In this document: positions 13,614 to 21,044 of the stretch, piece after piece
How positions within the stretch are numbered: position 1 is the stretch's first letter
Layout of the letters: each line of letters starts with the position of its first letter
Source of the DNA: Glacieibacterium sp038210595
GTDB lineage: Bacteria; Pseudomonadota; Alphaproteobacteria; Sphingomonadales; Sphingomonadaceae
Direction of reading: 5' to 3'
Length of the DNA: 22,815 bases
NCBI GenBank assembly: GCA_038210595.1
Contig: JBBQWN010000036.1
Span: 1 to 22,815, forward strand
The notes under the pieces: generated by a model
What the model was told of the DNA's origin: nothing
Seen by the model: only the letters and a program-made list of their open reading frames with translations
Databases searched by the model: none
Translations under genes and position numbers: made by a program

Positions 13614-14747
13614 ATGGAACGCCCGATCTATCTCGACTATGGCGCGACGACACCGCTCGACCCGGCGGTCGATGCCGCGATGCGCCCGTGGAGCGTCGAG
13701 CGGTTCGGCAACCCGCACAGCCCGCACCGCTGGGGGTTCGAGGCGAACGCCGCGGTCGCGGTGGCGCGGGAGCAGGTCGCGGCGCGGCTGGGGGCGCCCG
13801 CCGACACGGTCAGCTTCACGTCCGGCGCGACCGAAGCGGTCAACTGGGCGCTGAAGGGCGTGCTGACCGCGCCCGGCCAGACCCGCCGCCGCATCGTCAC
13901 GCTGGCCACCGAGCACAGCTGCGTGCTGGCGACCGCCGAGTATCTGCGTTCGGTCGGGGCCGCAGTCACGGTGCTGCCGGTGCGGCGCGACGGGCTGGTC
14001 GATCTGGGCGACGTCGCCGCCGCGATGGGCGACGATGTCGCGCTGGTCTCGGCTATGCTCGTCAACAACGAGATCGGCGTGGTCCAGCCGGTCCGCGCCA
14101 TCGCCGACCTTGCCCACGCCGCCGGCGCGCTGATGCACTGCGATGCGGCACAGGGGTTCGGCAAGCTGCCGGATACGGTGGACGACCTCGGCGTCGACCT
14201 GCTCAGCCTGACCGCCCATAAGATTTACGGCCCCAAGGGCATCGGCGCATTGTACCGGCGGCCGGGCGTCGCGTTGACGCCGCTGCTGCACGGCGGCGGC
14301 CAGGAGGACGGACGCTCGGGCACGCTCGCCCCGGCCCTGTGCACCGGGCTGGGCACCGCGGCGCGGATCGCGGGCGAGCGGATGGCGGCGGACCGCTCCC
14401 ATGCCGAGGCGTTGCGGGACCGGCTGCTAGCCGGCCTCGATCCCGAATACACGATAAACGGCAGCATGGCCGCGCGCTGGCCCGGCAACCTCAACCTCAG
14501 CTTCGACGGCGTCGACGGCGCGCGGCTGCTGCCGGCGCTGCGCGGTATCGCGGTGTCGAGCGGCTCGGCCTGCGCCAGCGCGGGTGGACGGGCGAGCCAT
14601 GTGCTGGCCGCACTCGGCCTTGACGCGGCGGCGGCGCGGTCGAGCCTCAGGATCGGCTGGGGGCGGTTCACCAGCCTCGCCGAGATCGACGCGGCCGGGG
14701 CCGAACTCAACGCGGTCGTCGCCCGGCTGCGGCGGAAGGCGGCATGA
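13614..14747 (+). CDS. cysteine desulfurase (IscS/NifS family)
   Basis: This PLP enzyme takes sulfur from L-cysteine as a persulfide for Fe-S cluster or tRNA sulfur chemistry. The 377-residue product begins PIYLDYGATTPLDPAV. TSGATEAVNWALKG binds the PLP phosphate and TEHSCV carries His101. The PLP-ring Asp is in HCDAAQ (Asp177), and the Schiff-base Lys is Lys203 in TAHKIYGPKG. The catalytic Cys is Cys320 in SSGSACASAGGRASHVL, on a loop of the long, group-I (IscS-like) type. All key residues are present. The stop overlaps the ferredoxin start as ATGA, so sulfur donor and electron donor are made together. No IscU, IscA or HscAB gene is in the window, so whether it serves a full ISC pathway is open, and I do not give it the iscS symbol firmly. 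Confidence 0.94.
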   Translation: MERPIYLDYGATTPLDPAVDAAMRPWSVERFGNPHSPHRWGFEANAAVAVAREQVAARLGAPADTVSFTSGATEAVNWALKGVLTAPGQTRRRIVTLATEHSCVLATAEYLRSVGAAVTVLPVRRDGLVDLGDVAAAMGDDVALVSAMLVNNEIGVVQPVRAIADLAHAAGALMHCDAAQGFGKLPDTVDDLGVDLLSLTAHKIYGPKGIGALYRRPGVALTPLLHGGGQEDGRSGTLAPALCTGLGTAARIAGERMAADRSHAEALRDRLLAGLDPEYTINGSMAARWPGNLNLSFDGVDGARLLPALRGIAVSSGSACASAGGRASHVLAALGLDAAAARSSLRIGWGRFTSLAEIDAAGAELNAVVARLRRKAA

Positions 14748-15073
14748 CCCGCGTCCGTTTCATCGCGGTGGACGGCACGGTGACCGAGGCGGAGGGGGCG
14801 CCCGGCACCCGCCTGCTCGATCTCGCCCAGGCCAACGACCAGCCGCTCGAAGGCACCTGCGAGGGCGCGATGGCCTGCTCCACCTGCCATGTCGTCGTCG
14901 CCGCGGACGACTTCGCCCGCCTGCCCCGCGCCAGCGAGGAGGAGGAGGACATGCTCGACTTCGCCTACGGGGTGACGCGCACGTCGCGGCTGGCGTGCCA
15001 GATCTGGCTGTCGGAAACGCTCGACACGCTGGAGGTGCGGATGCCTGGCGGCAGCGTCAATATGTCGGGCTGA
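14744..15073 (+). CDS. fdx: [2Fe-2S] ferredoxin, adrenodoxin/ISC type
   Basis: This is a small electron carrier of 109 residues with one [2Fe-2S] cluster. The four ligands are visible as TCEGAMACSTC (Cys39, Cys45, Cys48; C-x5-C-x2-C) and LACQI (Cys85). The motif EEEEDMLDFA follows the cluster loop as in vertebrate-type (adrenodoxin-like) ferredoxins. The fold opening is VRFIAVDGTVTEAEGAPGTR. In ISC systems this type reduces sulfane sulfur during cluster assembly, which fits its overlap (ATGA) with the cysteine desulfurase. In alphaproteobacteria such ferredoxins may also serve P450s, but none is nearby. A hairpin terminator begins 6 bp after its stop. Confidence 0.94.
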   Translation: MTRVRFIAVDGTVTEAEGAPGTRLLDLAQANDQPLEGTCEGAMACSTCHVVVAADDFARLPRASEEEEDMLDFAYGVTRTSRLACQIWLSETLDTLEVRMPGGSVNMSG

Positions 15074-15079
15074 CCTGTC

Positions 15080-15101
15080 CCCCTCCCTCTTCAGGGAGGG
15101 G
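15080..15101. terminator. bidirectional hairpin terminator between fdx and holA
   Basis: A perfect 9-bp inverted repeat, CCCCTCCCT and AGGGAGGGG, encloses the loop CTTC. It lies in the 34-bp gap between the convergent stops of fdx and holA. No U-tract follows on either strand, so it may act as a stabilising or bidirectional hairpin rather than a classic intrinsic terminator. Confidence 0.7.
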
Positions 15102-15107
15102 AACGCG

Positions 15108-16121
15108 CTACCGCCGCCCGCTCGCCTGCGTCGCCAGCCCCAGCAGCGCCTGCGCGGCCAGAACCTCCCCCGCACTCCCCGACCGCTTGATCGCGCGCTC
15201 CACCCCCAGCAGGCGGGCGAGCGCGGCGCGGACCATAGGGGTACGCCATTTGCCGAGTTCGGCGGCGAGCGCGTCCTTTTCCTTCCAGAACACCGGCGGG
15301 CGGGCCCCCTCGACTGCACTGCGTGGGCTAGCACCGCCGTCGACCGCGGCGCGCAGGTCGAGCAGCGTGAAGAACCGCCGCTGCACCGCCCGCACGATGA
15401 CGATCGCGGCGACGTTCTGCGCCGCCAGCCGCGTCAGCTGCAGGTCGGTCGCCGCCGCATCGCCGCCTGCGATACCGGCGACGAGGTCGCCCATCTCGGC
15501 ATCGCCGAGGTCCGCGCCGACGGCGGCAAGATCGCTCATCTCGAACGTCTTCGGCGCATCGGGCGTCGCGTCGAGGTAGAGCGCCAGCTTCTCCAGCTCG
15601 CGGCGCTGCACGGCGCGGTCGGCTCCGCACGCATCGAACAGCGCCCGCGCGGCACCGCGCCCCGGCGTCACGCCGAAATCCGCGCCCGCCTCGGTGACCA
15701 CCCCGGCGATATCGCCGGCGCGCGCCTCCGGCACCTGCCAGGCGAGCGCGTGCGGGTCGCCCTCGACGCGAGCGAGCAGTTTCGAGGTCTTCTTCAGCCC
15801 GCCCGCGACAACGATCACCGGATTGCCGCCCGGCCCGGTCAGCACCGCGTCGACCGCCGCCAGTGTATCCTCGTCGGCGCCGTCGACGCGGATCAGGCGG
15901 CGGTCACCGAACATCGAGACGCTGGTCGCGGCGGCGGCGAGCGCCTGCGGGTCCTTGTCGAGTGTGGCAGCGGCGAGCGCCTCCGCCCCGTCGAACTGGC
16001 GCGCCAGCCGGTCGGCAAGGTCGCGCGTTGCCGAATCGTCATAGCCGTGGAGCAAGACCAGCTTGACCTCGGGCGCGAGCCGCGCCGTCGCCGCGGCGAT
16101 GCGGCTCCGGTCGGCCTTCAC
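15108..16121 (-). CDS. holA: DNA polymerase III subunit delta
   Basis: Delta is the clamp-opening subunit of the DnaX clamp loader in the replisome. The 337-residue product has the family features: VKLVLLHGYDDSATRDLADR at the N-terminus, SMFGDRRLIRVDGAD in the first domain, NPVIVVAGGLKKTSKLLARV next, then RELEKLALYLD. The C-terminal helical domain has VERAIKRSGSAGEVLAAQAL. Length is usual for alphaproteobacteria. Start ATG 16121 overlaps the lptE stop (ATGA), so it is the last gene of the DUF3576-leuS-lptE-holA operon. The stop faces fdx across the hairpin at 15080-15101. Confidence 0.93.
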   Translation of the reverse strand: MKADRSRIAAATARLAPEVKLVLLHGYDDSATRDLADRLARQFDGAEALAAATLDKDPQALAAAATSVSMFGDRRLIRVDGADEDTLAAVDAVLTGPGGNPVIVVAGGLKKTSKLLARVEGDPHALAWQVPEARAGDIAGVVTEAGADFGVTPGRGAARALFDACGADRAVQRRELEKLALYLDATPDAPKTFEMSDLAAVGADLGDAEMGDLVAGIAGGDAAATDLQLTRLAAQNVAAIVIVRAVQRRFFTLLDLRAAVDGGASPRSAVEGARPPVFWKEKDALAAELGKWRTPMVRAALARLLGVERAIKRSGSAGEVLAAQALLGLATQASGRR

Positions 16122-16624
16122 GGCACCGGCGGCCCGGACGGGTACAGCTTCCCGGCCCGCGCCACTTCGGCGATGCGCGCGCTGATCTGGCGCGCCACCT
16201 CGACCGACAACCGGTCGAGCGCGGTGGTTTCGGCAGCGAGCACGGCATAGTCGCTGCTGACCCGGTCGATGCCCGCATCCGAGCCCGCCGTCGCGTCGAG
16301 CAGCACCGCACCGGTGGCGATGGCGATGACGCGGTAGCGGGCGCGCAACGTCCGCCGCTCGCGCGCCACCGAGTTGTCGCCGCGGATACCGAAGCCGATG
16401 ATCTGGTCGTCCAGCTCGACCTCCAGCCGCAGGTGCGGGGTTTGAACCGGCTCGCCGAGCCGCTGGATCAGCGCGTTCCGGACCAGGAAACCCGCGCGGT
16501 CAGGGATCGGCGCGACCGCGATATCGGTCAGCGCCGCCGCCACCGGGCCATTGCCACCGCCCGAATAAACCGGCTGCAGGCCACAGCTGGCCAGCACGAG
16601 CAGGAGGGGTAGCAGCCGCTTCAT
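16118..16624 (-). CDS. lptE: LPS assembly lipoprotein LptE
   Basis: LptE sits in the outer membrane as a plug of the LptD barrel that places lipopolysaccharide on the cell surface. The 168-residue product has a lipoprotein signal (MKRLLPLLLVLASCGLQPVY; lipobox LASC, lipidated Cys14). The LptE-like GLQPVYSGG start of the mature part is present. LVRNALIQRLGEPVQTPHLR follows, and a domain with strands LRLEVELDDQIIGFG, TLRARYRVIAIATGAVLLDA, and the closing helix DRLSVEVARQISARIAEVA. The position between leuS and holA is the usual one for lptE in proteobacteria and supports the call where sequence conservation is low. It overlaps both neighbours by 4 bp (ATGA). Confidence 0.92.
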   Translation of the reverse strand: MKRLLPLLLVLASCGLQPVYSGGGNGPVAAALTDIAVAPIPDRAGFLVRNALIQRLGEPVQTPHLRLEVELDDQIIGFGIRGDNSVARERRTLRARYRVIAIATGAVLLDATAGSDAGIDRVSSDYAVLAAETTALDRLSVEVARQISARIAEVARAGKLYPSGPPVP

Positions 16625-19179
16625 GCCACCAGATTGACCAGCCGGTCGGGAACCACAATGACCTTGCGCGGCGCCACGCCGTTCAGCGCGCGGCGGACCT
16701 TGTCGAGATCCAGCACCGCCGCTTCGACATCGGCGCGCGCCAGGCCCTTGGCCAGCGTCACCGTCTCCTTCAGCTTGCCGTTGATCTGGACCGCATAGGT
16801 GACGGTATCGTCCTCCAGCAGCGCCGGGTCGGCGACCGGCCAGGCGGCATCGGCGATCATCCCTGCCTCGTCCAGCGTCGCCCAGGCTTCCTCGGCGAGA
16901 TGCGGCATCATCGGCGACAGGAGCAGCACGAAGCTGCGGATCGCGGCGCTGCGCGCGGCGCTGGCGGGTGCCTTCTCCAGCGCATTGGCGAACTCGTAGA
17001 GCCGCGCCACGACCTTGTTGAACTGCAGCCGGTCGAGATCGGCGGTGATCGCGGCAATCGTCCGGTGTGCCAGACGGGTCAGTGCGTCGTCGTCACCGGT
17101 GGCGGCGCCGGGGGCCTGCGCCAGCCGCCAGACGCGTTGCACGAACCGCCATGCCCCGTCGATACCGGCCTCCGACCACGCCAGGTCGCGTTCGGGGGGC
17201 GAATCGGACAGCACGAACCAGCGCACCGCGTCGGCGCCGTAGCGCTCGATCATCGCGTCGGGGTCGACGGTGTTGCGCTTCGACTTGCTCATGCGCTGGA
17301 CGCGGCCGATCTCGATGGTCTCGCCGGTGGCGATCTCGCGGCCGTTCGCGACTTCCTCGGGGTAGAGCCAGCGCTTGTCGGCGGAGCGATAGGTCTCGTG
17401 GGTCACCATGCCCTGCGTGAACAGCCCGGCGAACGGCTCGGTGACGCCGATCCGGCCGATGCGGTGCAGCGCGCGCGTCCAGAAGCGCGCATAGAGCAGG
17501 TGCAGGATCGCATGCTCGACGCCGCCGATATATTGCGCCACCGGCAGCCACCCGTCGGCGACCGCGGCATCGAACGGCGCATCGGCCGGCGCGCTGGCGA
17601 AGCGGATGAAGTACCACGACGAATTGACGAAGGTATCGAGCGTGTCGGTCTCGCGCACCGCCGCCTCGTCGCAGACCGGGCAGCGGACATGTTTCCAGGT
17701 CGGGTGATGCTCCAGCGGATTGCCCGGCCGGTCGAAGGTGACATCCTCGGGCAGCACCACCGGCAGCTGATCGCGGGGTACCGGCACGGTGCCGCAGGAC
17801 GGGCAGTGGATGACCGGGATCGGCGTGCCCCAGTAGCGTTGCCGCGACACACCCCAGTCACGCAGCCGCCAGACGGTGGTGCCGGTGCCCCAGCCCTCGG
17901 CCTCGGCGCGCGCGATGACGGTGCGCTTGGCGGTGTCGATGTCGAGCCCGTCGAGGAAGCGCGAATGCACCAGCACGCCCGGTCCGGTATAGGCCTCATC
18001 GTGAATCGGGGCGTCGGCCTCGCCTTCGGGCGCGACGACGCGCGGCACCGGCAGCGCGTATTTGCGGGCGAAGTCGAGGTCGCGCTGGTCGTGCGCCGGG
18101 CAACCGAAAATGGCACCGGTGCCATAGTCCATCAGCACGAAATTGGCGACGAACACCGGCAGGCGGATGGTCGGATCGAGCGGGTGGATGACGCTCAGCC
18201 CCGTGTCGTAACCGCGCTTTTCCTGCCCCTCGATGTCCGCAGCCGACGTGCCCCCGGACCGGCATTCGGCGATGAAGTCCGCCAGCCCGGCATCGTGCAC
18301 CGCACACGCCGCCGCCAGCGGATGATCGGCAGCGACGGCGGCAAAGCTCGCCCCGAACAGCGTGTCGGGCCGGGTGGTGAACACGTCGAAACTGGCCGGC
18401 GGGGCGGCCTCGTCGTGCAGCGCGGCGCCGCTTTCGGCCGACAGGCCCTCGTCAGAGACCGGCAGGTCGGCAAGCTCGAACGTGAAGCGCAGGCCCTGCG
18501 ACTTGCCGATCCAGTTCTCCTGCATCAGCCGCACCTTGTCGGGCCAGTGCTCGAGCGTCCCCAGCCCGTCCAGCAGCGCGTCCGCAAAATCGGTGATCTT
18601 CAGGAACCACTGGCTCAGCTGCCGCCGCTCGACGACCGCGCCGGAGCGCCAGCCGCGCCCGTCGACGACCTGCTCGTTGGCCAGCACGGTCAGGTCCACC
18701 GGATCCCAATTGACCGCGCTGAGCTTGCGATAGACCAGCCCCGCCGCCATCAGGTCGAGGAACAGCGCCTGTTCGTGGCCGTAATATTCGGGCTCGCAGG
18801 TCGCCAGCTCGCGGCTCCAGTCGAGCGCGAAGCCGAGGCGCTGCAGCTGCCCCTTCATCGTCGCGATATTGGCGCGCGTCCACGTGCCGGGGTGGACGCC
18901 GCGCTCCATCGCGGCGTTCTCCGCCGGCATGCCGAAGGCGTCCCAGCCCATCGGGTGCAGCACCTCGAAGCCCTGCATCCGCCGCACCCGCGCCAGCACG
19001 TCGCCCATCGTGTAGTTGCGGACATGGCCCATGTGGATGCGCCCCGACGGATAGGGGAACATCTCCAGCACGAAAATCTTGGGGCGTGGCGACGCGTCGT
19101 CGGCGTGGAACGTCCCACGTTCCGCCCACGCCGCCTGCCAGCGCGCCTCGGCCGCCTTGAAGTCGAACTTCGGCGTCAT
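16621..19179 (-). CDS. leuS: leucyl-tRNA synthetase
   Basis: This enzyme charges tRNA(Leu) and edits misactivated amino acids. The 852-residue product shows the HIGH motif in PYPSGRIHMGHVRNYTMGDV (HMGH at 49-52), followed by MGWDAFGMPAENAAMERGVH. The CP1 editing domain covers roughly residues 220-400, with the Thr-rich VFTTRPDTLFGA and YGTGAIFGCPAHDQRDLDFA elements. A zinc-like CPSCGT...CPVCDEAAV segment, SSWYFIRFASP-like sequence and KMSKS as RMSKSKRNTVDPD (MSKS at 630-633) follow. The anticodon-binding domain and the C-terminal domain complete it. Length matches bacterial LeuRS. Start ATG 19179 has the family N-terminus. It lies 10 bp after the DUF3576 gene and overlaps lptE. Confidence 0.98.
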   Translation of the reverse strand: MTPKFDFKAAEARWQAAWAERGTFHADDASPRPKIFVLEMFPYPSGRIHMGHVRNYTMGDVLARVRRMQGFEVLHPMGWDAFGMPAENAAMERGVHPGTWTRANIATMKGQLQRLGFALDWSRELATCEPEYYGHEQALFLDLMAAGLVYRKLSAVNWDPVDLTVLANEQVVDGRGWRSGAVVERRQLSQWFLKITDFADALLDGLGTLEHWPDKVRLMQENWIGKSQGLRFTFELADLPVSDEGLSAESGAALHDEAAPPASFDVFTTRPDTLFGASFAAVAADHPLAAACAVHDAGLADFIAECRSGGTSAADIEGQEKRGYDTGLSVIHPLDPTIRLPVFVANFVLMDYGTGAIFGCPAHDQRDLDFARKYALPVPRVVAPEGEADAPIHDEAYTGPGVLVHSRFLDGLDIDTAKRTVIARAEAEGWGTGTTVWRLRDWGVSRQRYWGTPIPVIHCPSCGTVPVPRDQLPVVLPEDVTFDRPGNPLEHHPTWKHVRCPVCDEAAVRETDTLDTFVNSSWYFIRFASAPADAPFDAAVADGWLPVAQYIGGVEHAILHLLYARFWTRALHRIGRIGVTEPFAGLFTQGMVTHETYRSADKRWLYPEEVANGREIATGETIEIGRVQRMSKSKRNTVDPDAMIERYGADAVRWFVLSDSPPERDLAWSEAGIDGAWRFVQRVWRLAQAPGAATGDDDALTRLAHRTIAAITADLDRLQFNKVVARLYEFANALEKAPASAARSAAIRSFVLLLSPMMPHLAEEAWATLDEAGMIADAAWPVADPALLEDDTVTYAVQINGKLKETVTLAKGLARADVEAAVLDLDKVRRALNGVAPRKVIVVPDRLVNLVA

Positions 19180-19189
19180 GGTTCCGGCG

Positions 19190-19630
19190 TCAGCCGGGCA
19201 TCATGGCGCGGCGCAGGTCGCGGGCGCGGCTGAGGATGGTTTCCTCCAGCTTCTGGACCGTGCCGGCGCGCACCGGCGCCTCGACCCAGCCGCTCGGCCC
19301 CAGCTGCTGACGCGAGGCGGACACACGGATCGCATCGGCGCGCAATTCGGTGTCGAGGATGGCGACCGTCACCTTGACGCGCTCGTTCGGCACCTGCGGG
19401 TTGGCGTACCAGTCGGTGACGATGACGCCGCCGTTCGAATCGACGGTGGCGGTCGGCATGAAGCTCAGTGTCTCCAGGCTCGCCTGCCACAGATAGGCGT
19501 TGACGCCGATGGTGGCGAGCCGCGCCGGGGCGATGGACGCGACGTTCCTCGGCTTCTTGTCCTTGTGCCCGCAGCCGGCCAACGCCAGTGCTCCCGCCAG
19601 TATCAGGGCCGTCGTCCGCAAACCATGCAT
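19190..19630 (-). CDS. DUF3576 lipoprotein
   Basis: The 146-residue product begins with a lipoprotein signal peptide (MHGLRTTALILAGALALAGC, lipobox LAGC, Cys20), so it should be anchored in the envelope. The mature part contains IGVNAYLWQASLETLSFMPT, then GGVIVTDWYANPQVPNERVK and ELRADAIRVSASRQ, the pattern I recognise as DUF3576. This alphaproteobacterial family is usually encoded directly upstream of leuS, as here. Its function is unknown; co-transcription with lptE hints at an envelope role. ATG 19630 was chosen over an open frame reaching 19798, because it starts the signal peptide and has AGGAG six bases upstream. It is the first gene of the operon and has a promoter-like sequence just upstream. 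Confidence 0.9.
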   Translation of the reverse strand: MHGLRTTALILAGALALAGCGHKDKKPRNVASIAPARLATIGVNAYLWQASLETLSFMPTATVDSNGGVIVTDWYANPQVPNERVKVTVAILDTELRADAIRVSASRQQLGPSGWVEAPVRAGTVQKLEETILSRARDLRRAMMPG

Positions 19631-19655
19631 CAATTGCTCCTGGAAATCTGGTCGG

Positions 19656-19683
19656 CTTATAGGGCGGCGGAGCCACGGCGCAA
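19656..19683 (-). promoter_or_regulatory. sigma-70-like promoter for the DUF3576-leuS-lptE-holA operon
   Basis: On the minus strand, TTGCGC (19683-19678) is followed after 16 bases by TATAAG (19661-19656). This leaves a leader of about 20 bases that contains the AGGAG ribosome site before ATG 19630. It is the best -35/-10 pair in the gap between this operon and the divergent outer-membrane protein gene. Confidence 0.5.
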
Positions 19684-19803
19684 AGCCCGCGCCGCGACTG
19701 TGTGCCGCGCACCACAATCGACGCAAAATGCGAGGACTTTTTTCATCTCCGGTCGTTATCAGACTCGGTAGGGCGCGATTCGCCTGATAGGTAGGCAAAA
19801 CCT

Positions 19804-20553
19804 ATGAACAAGGGTGCACTTCGGATGGCCGGGCTGACCGGCGTTGCGGCGATTATCGCCGTCGCGCTGCCGTGCGCCGCGCTCGCCGCCAAGCTGCCGT
19901 CGCGCAGCCCGGCGCGCACCGTCACGCTGATTGATAACGACCGGCTGCGGGCCGCCGGCCTCGTGCCGTTCGCGCCGCCGCTGACCGACAGCGCGCGCTT
20001 CACCTTCACCGCGCCGGGCCGCGGCGCGTCGACCGCGCGGCTCGATACGGTCGACCGCGCCTTCCGCTTCACCCCGTCGGGCCAGCCGAATCGCAAGGCG
20101 CTGTCGATCGGCGTCTCCTCGCGCGTCGTTGCCGCGGCCGCCGACGCCAGCCGCGCCGATGTCGTCGAGACCTTCGCCGCTTCGCCCGCCGCGTACAATG
20201 TCGGCGTTTCGGTCGGCTGGCGCGGTTTCGCCGTCGGCGGCGGCTATTCGCGCATCGAGGCGCCGGTCACCGCGCTTGGCCCGAACCGCCGCGAGGCCGC
20301 GGACGCGGTGCTTAGCTATCACGGCCGCAACTGGAAGACGGCGCTGCAGATTGCCGCCGAAACCGGCTCGCCGCTGCTGCAGACCCCGGCGGAGCGGCGC
20401 TATTCGGTCGACTTCGGCGGCGCGTATATCGTCAAGCCCGGCGTCTCGCTGTCGGGCGGCGTCCGCTACAAGCTGGCGCCGGTATCGCCGAGCCTGGTCG
20501 ACAACGACCGCGCCGACAGCTCGGTCTATGTCGGGACCGCGGTCAGCTTCTAA
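19804..20553 (+). CDS. predicted outer-membrane beta-barrel (porin-like) protein
   Basis: The 249-residue product has a Sec signal peptide (from MNKGALRMAGLTGVAAIIAV to ALA). Its C-terminal half is made of alternating polar/hydrophobic strands with aromatic ends: YNVGVSVGWRGFAVGGGYSR, DAVLSYHGRNWKTALQIAAE, YSVDFGGAYIVKPGVSLSGG, VRYKLAP. It ends SSVYVGTAVSF, with the terminal Phe typical of outer-membrane barrels recognised by BamA. I infer a small barrel or a surface-associated protein of the kind called 'porin-like' in sphingomonads; the transported solute, if any, is unknown. The first ~110 residues are not obviously strand-like and could form a periplasmic part. Start ATG 19804 has TAGG about eight bases upstream; ATG 19825 is an alternative. 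The gene is divergent from the DUF3576 operon across 173 bp. Confidence 0.75.
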   Translation: MNKGALRMAGLTGVAAIIAVALPCAALAAKLPSRSPARTVTLIDNDRLRAAGLVPFAPPLTDSARFTFTAPGRGASTARLDTVDRAFRFTPSGQPNRKALSIGVSSRVVAAAADASRADVVETFAASPAAYNVGVSVGWRGFAVGGGYSRIEAPVTALGPNRREAADAVLSYHGRNWKTALQIAAETGSPLLQTPAERRYSVDFGGAYIVKPGVSLSGGVRYKLAPVSPSLVDNDRADSSVYVGTAVSF

Positions 20554-20562
20554 CAACGTCGA

Positions 20563-21021
20563 TCAGGTCAGGCCGTCGATGGCGCCCCAGGCCGTCGCGC
20601 CGAACGGGCGCAGGCGGCGAAAGCGCGGCGCGGTCATGCCGCCCAGTGCGGCGACCGGCACCCGGCACCCGCGCACCAGCAGCCCGAAGCGCACCGGCCC
20701 GAGCGGCCGTGCCCCTGGATGCGTGCGCGTCGCGAACACCGGCGACACGAACACCAGGCGGGCGCCCGCCCGCCGCGCCGCGATCAGTTCGGCGCGGTCG
20801 TGCGCCTTGGCGACGGCGCGCTCGTCGACCAGCACCAGACCCCGTTGCCGGGCGATCCGCGCCAGCCGCCCCGCCAGCGCGCGGCGCTCGGGGCGCGGCA
20901 GGCCGTGATGCCGCAGCACGATGCCCACGCCGCGCGGCAGCCGCGCCGCGGCCGCGAACAAGGCCTCGCCCTGCCGCTCGTCGGTGAAGAGCCAGACGGC
21001 AGGAGGCTGGCGGCGGCGCAT
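20563..21021 (-). CDS. ThiE/TenI-like (thiamine phosphate synthase fold) protein, short
   Basis: The 152-residue product resembles the thiamine phosphate synthase/TenI barrel. It has VWLFTDERQGEALFAAAARL, then GVGIVLRHHGLPRPERRALA, then a helix and LVLVDERAVAKAHDRAEL. LVFVSPVFATRTHPGARPLG has the ThiE-like 'SPVF.T.S/THPG..LG' loop, and VPVAALGGMTAPRFRRLRPF has the phosphate-binding ALGGM turn. Real ThiE proteins are about 200-220 residues, so this one is short by part of the barrel. No other thiamin genes are near, so a role in thiamin synthesis is uncertain, and a TenI-like or other role is possible. Start ATG 21021. It is divergent from yggS across only 23 bp containing the palindrome GCTATAGC. 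Confidence 0.75.
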   Translation of the reverse strand: MRRRQPPAVWLFTDERQGEALFAAAARLPRGVGIVLRHHGLPRPERRALAGRLARIARQRGLVLVDERAVAKAHDRAELIAARRAGARLVFVSPVFATRTHPGARPLGPVRFGLLVRGCRVPVAALGGMTAPRFRRLRPFGATAWGAIDGLT

Positions 21022-21029
21022 AGCGGACC

Positions 21030-21037
21030 GCTATAGC
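21030..21037. promoter_or_regulatory. palindromic -10-like element GCTATAGC between the ThiE-like gene and yggS
   Basis: This perfect 8-bp palindrome lies 7 bases before the yggS ATG (21045) and 8 bases before the ATG of the divergent gene (21021). CTATAG can be read as a -10 hexamer in both directions. The short distance to each ATG would make both transcripts leaderless or nearly so. No clear -35 is seen on either side. Confidence 0.35.
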
Positions 21038-21044
21038 AGCGCCG

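Noticed and set aside
16900..19233. 777-codon open frame on the plus strand opposite leuS
   Set aside because: It is antisense to a complete leuS with all motifs. The translation is rich in Arg, Gly, His and Asp without domains, as expected of a GC-rich shadow frame.
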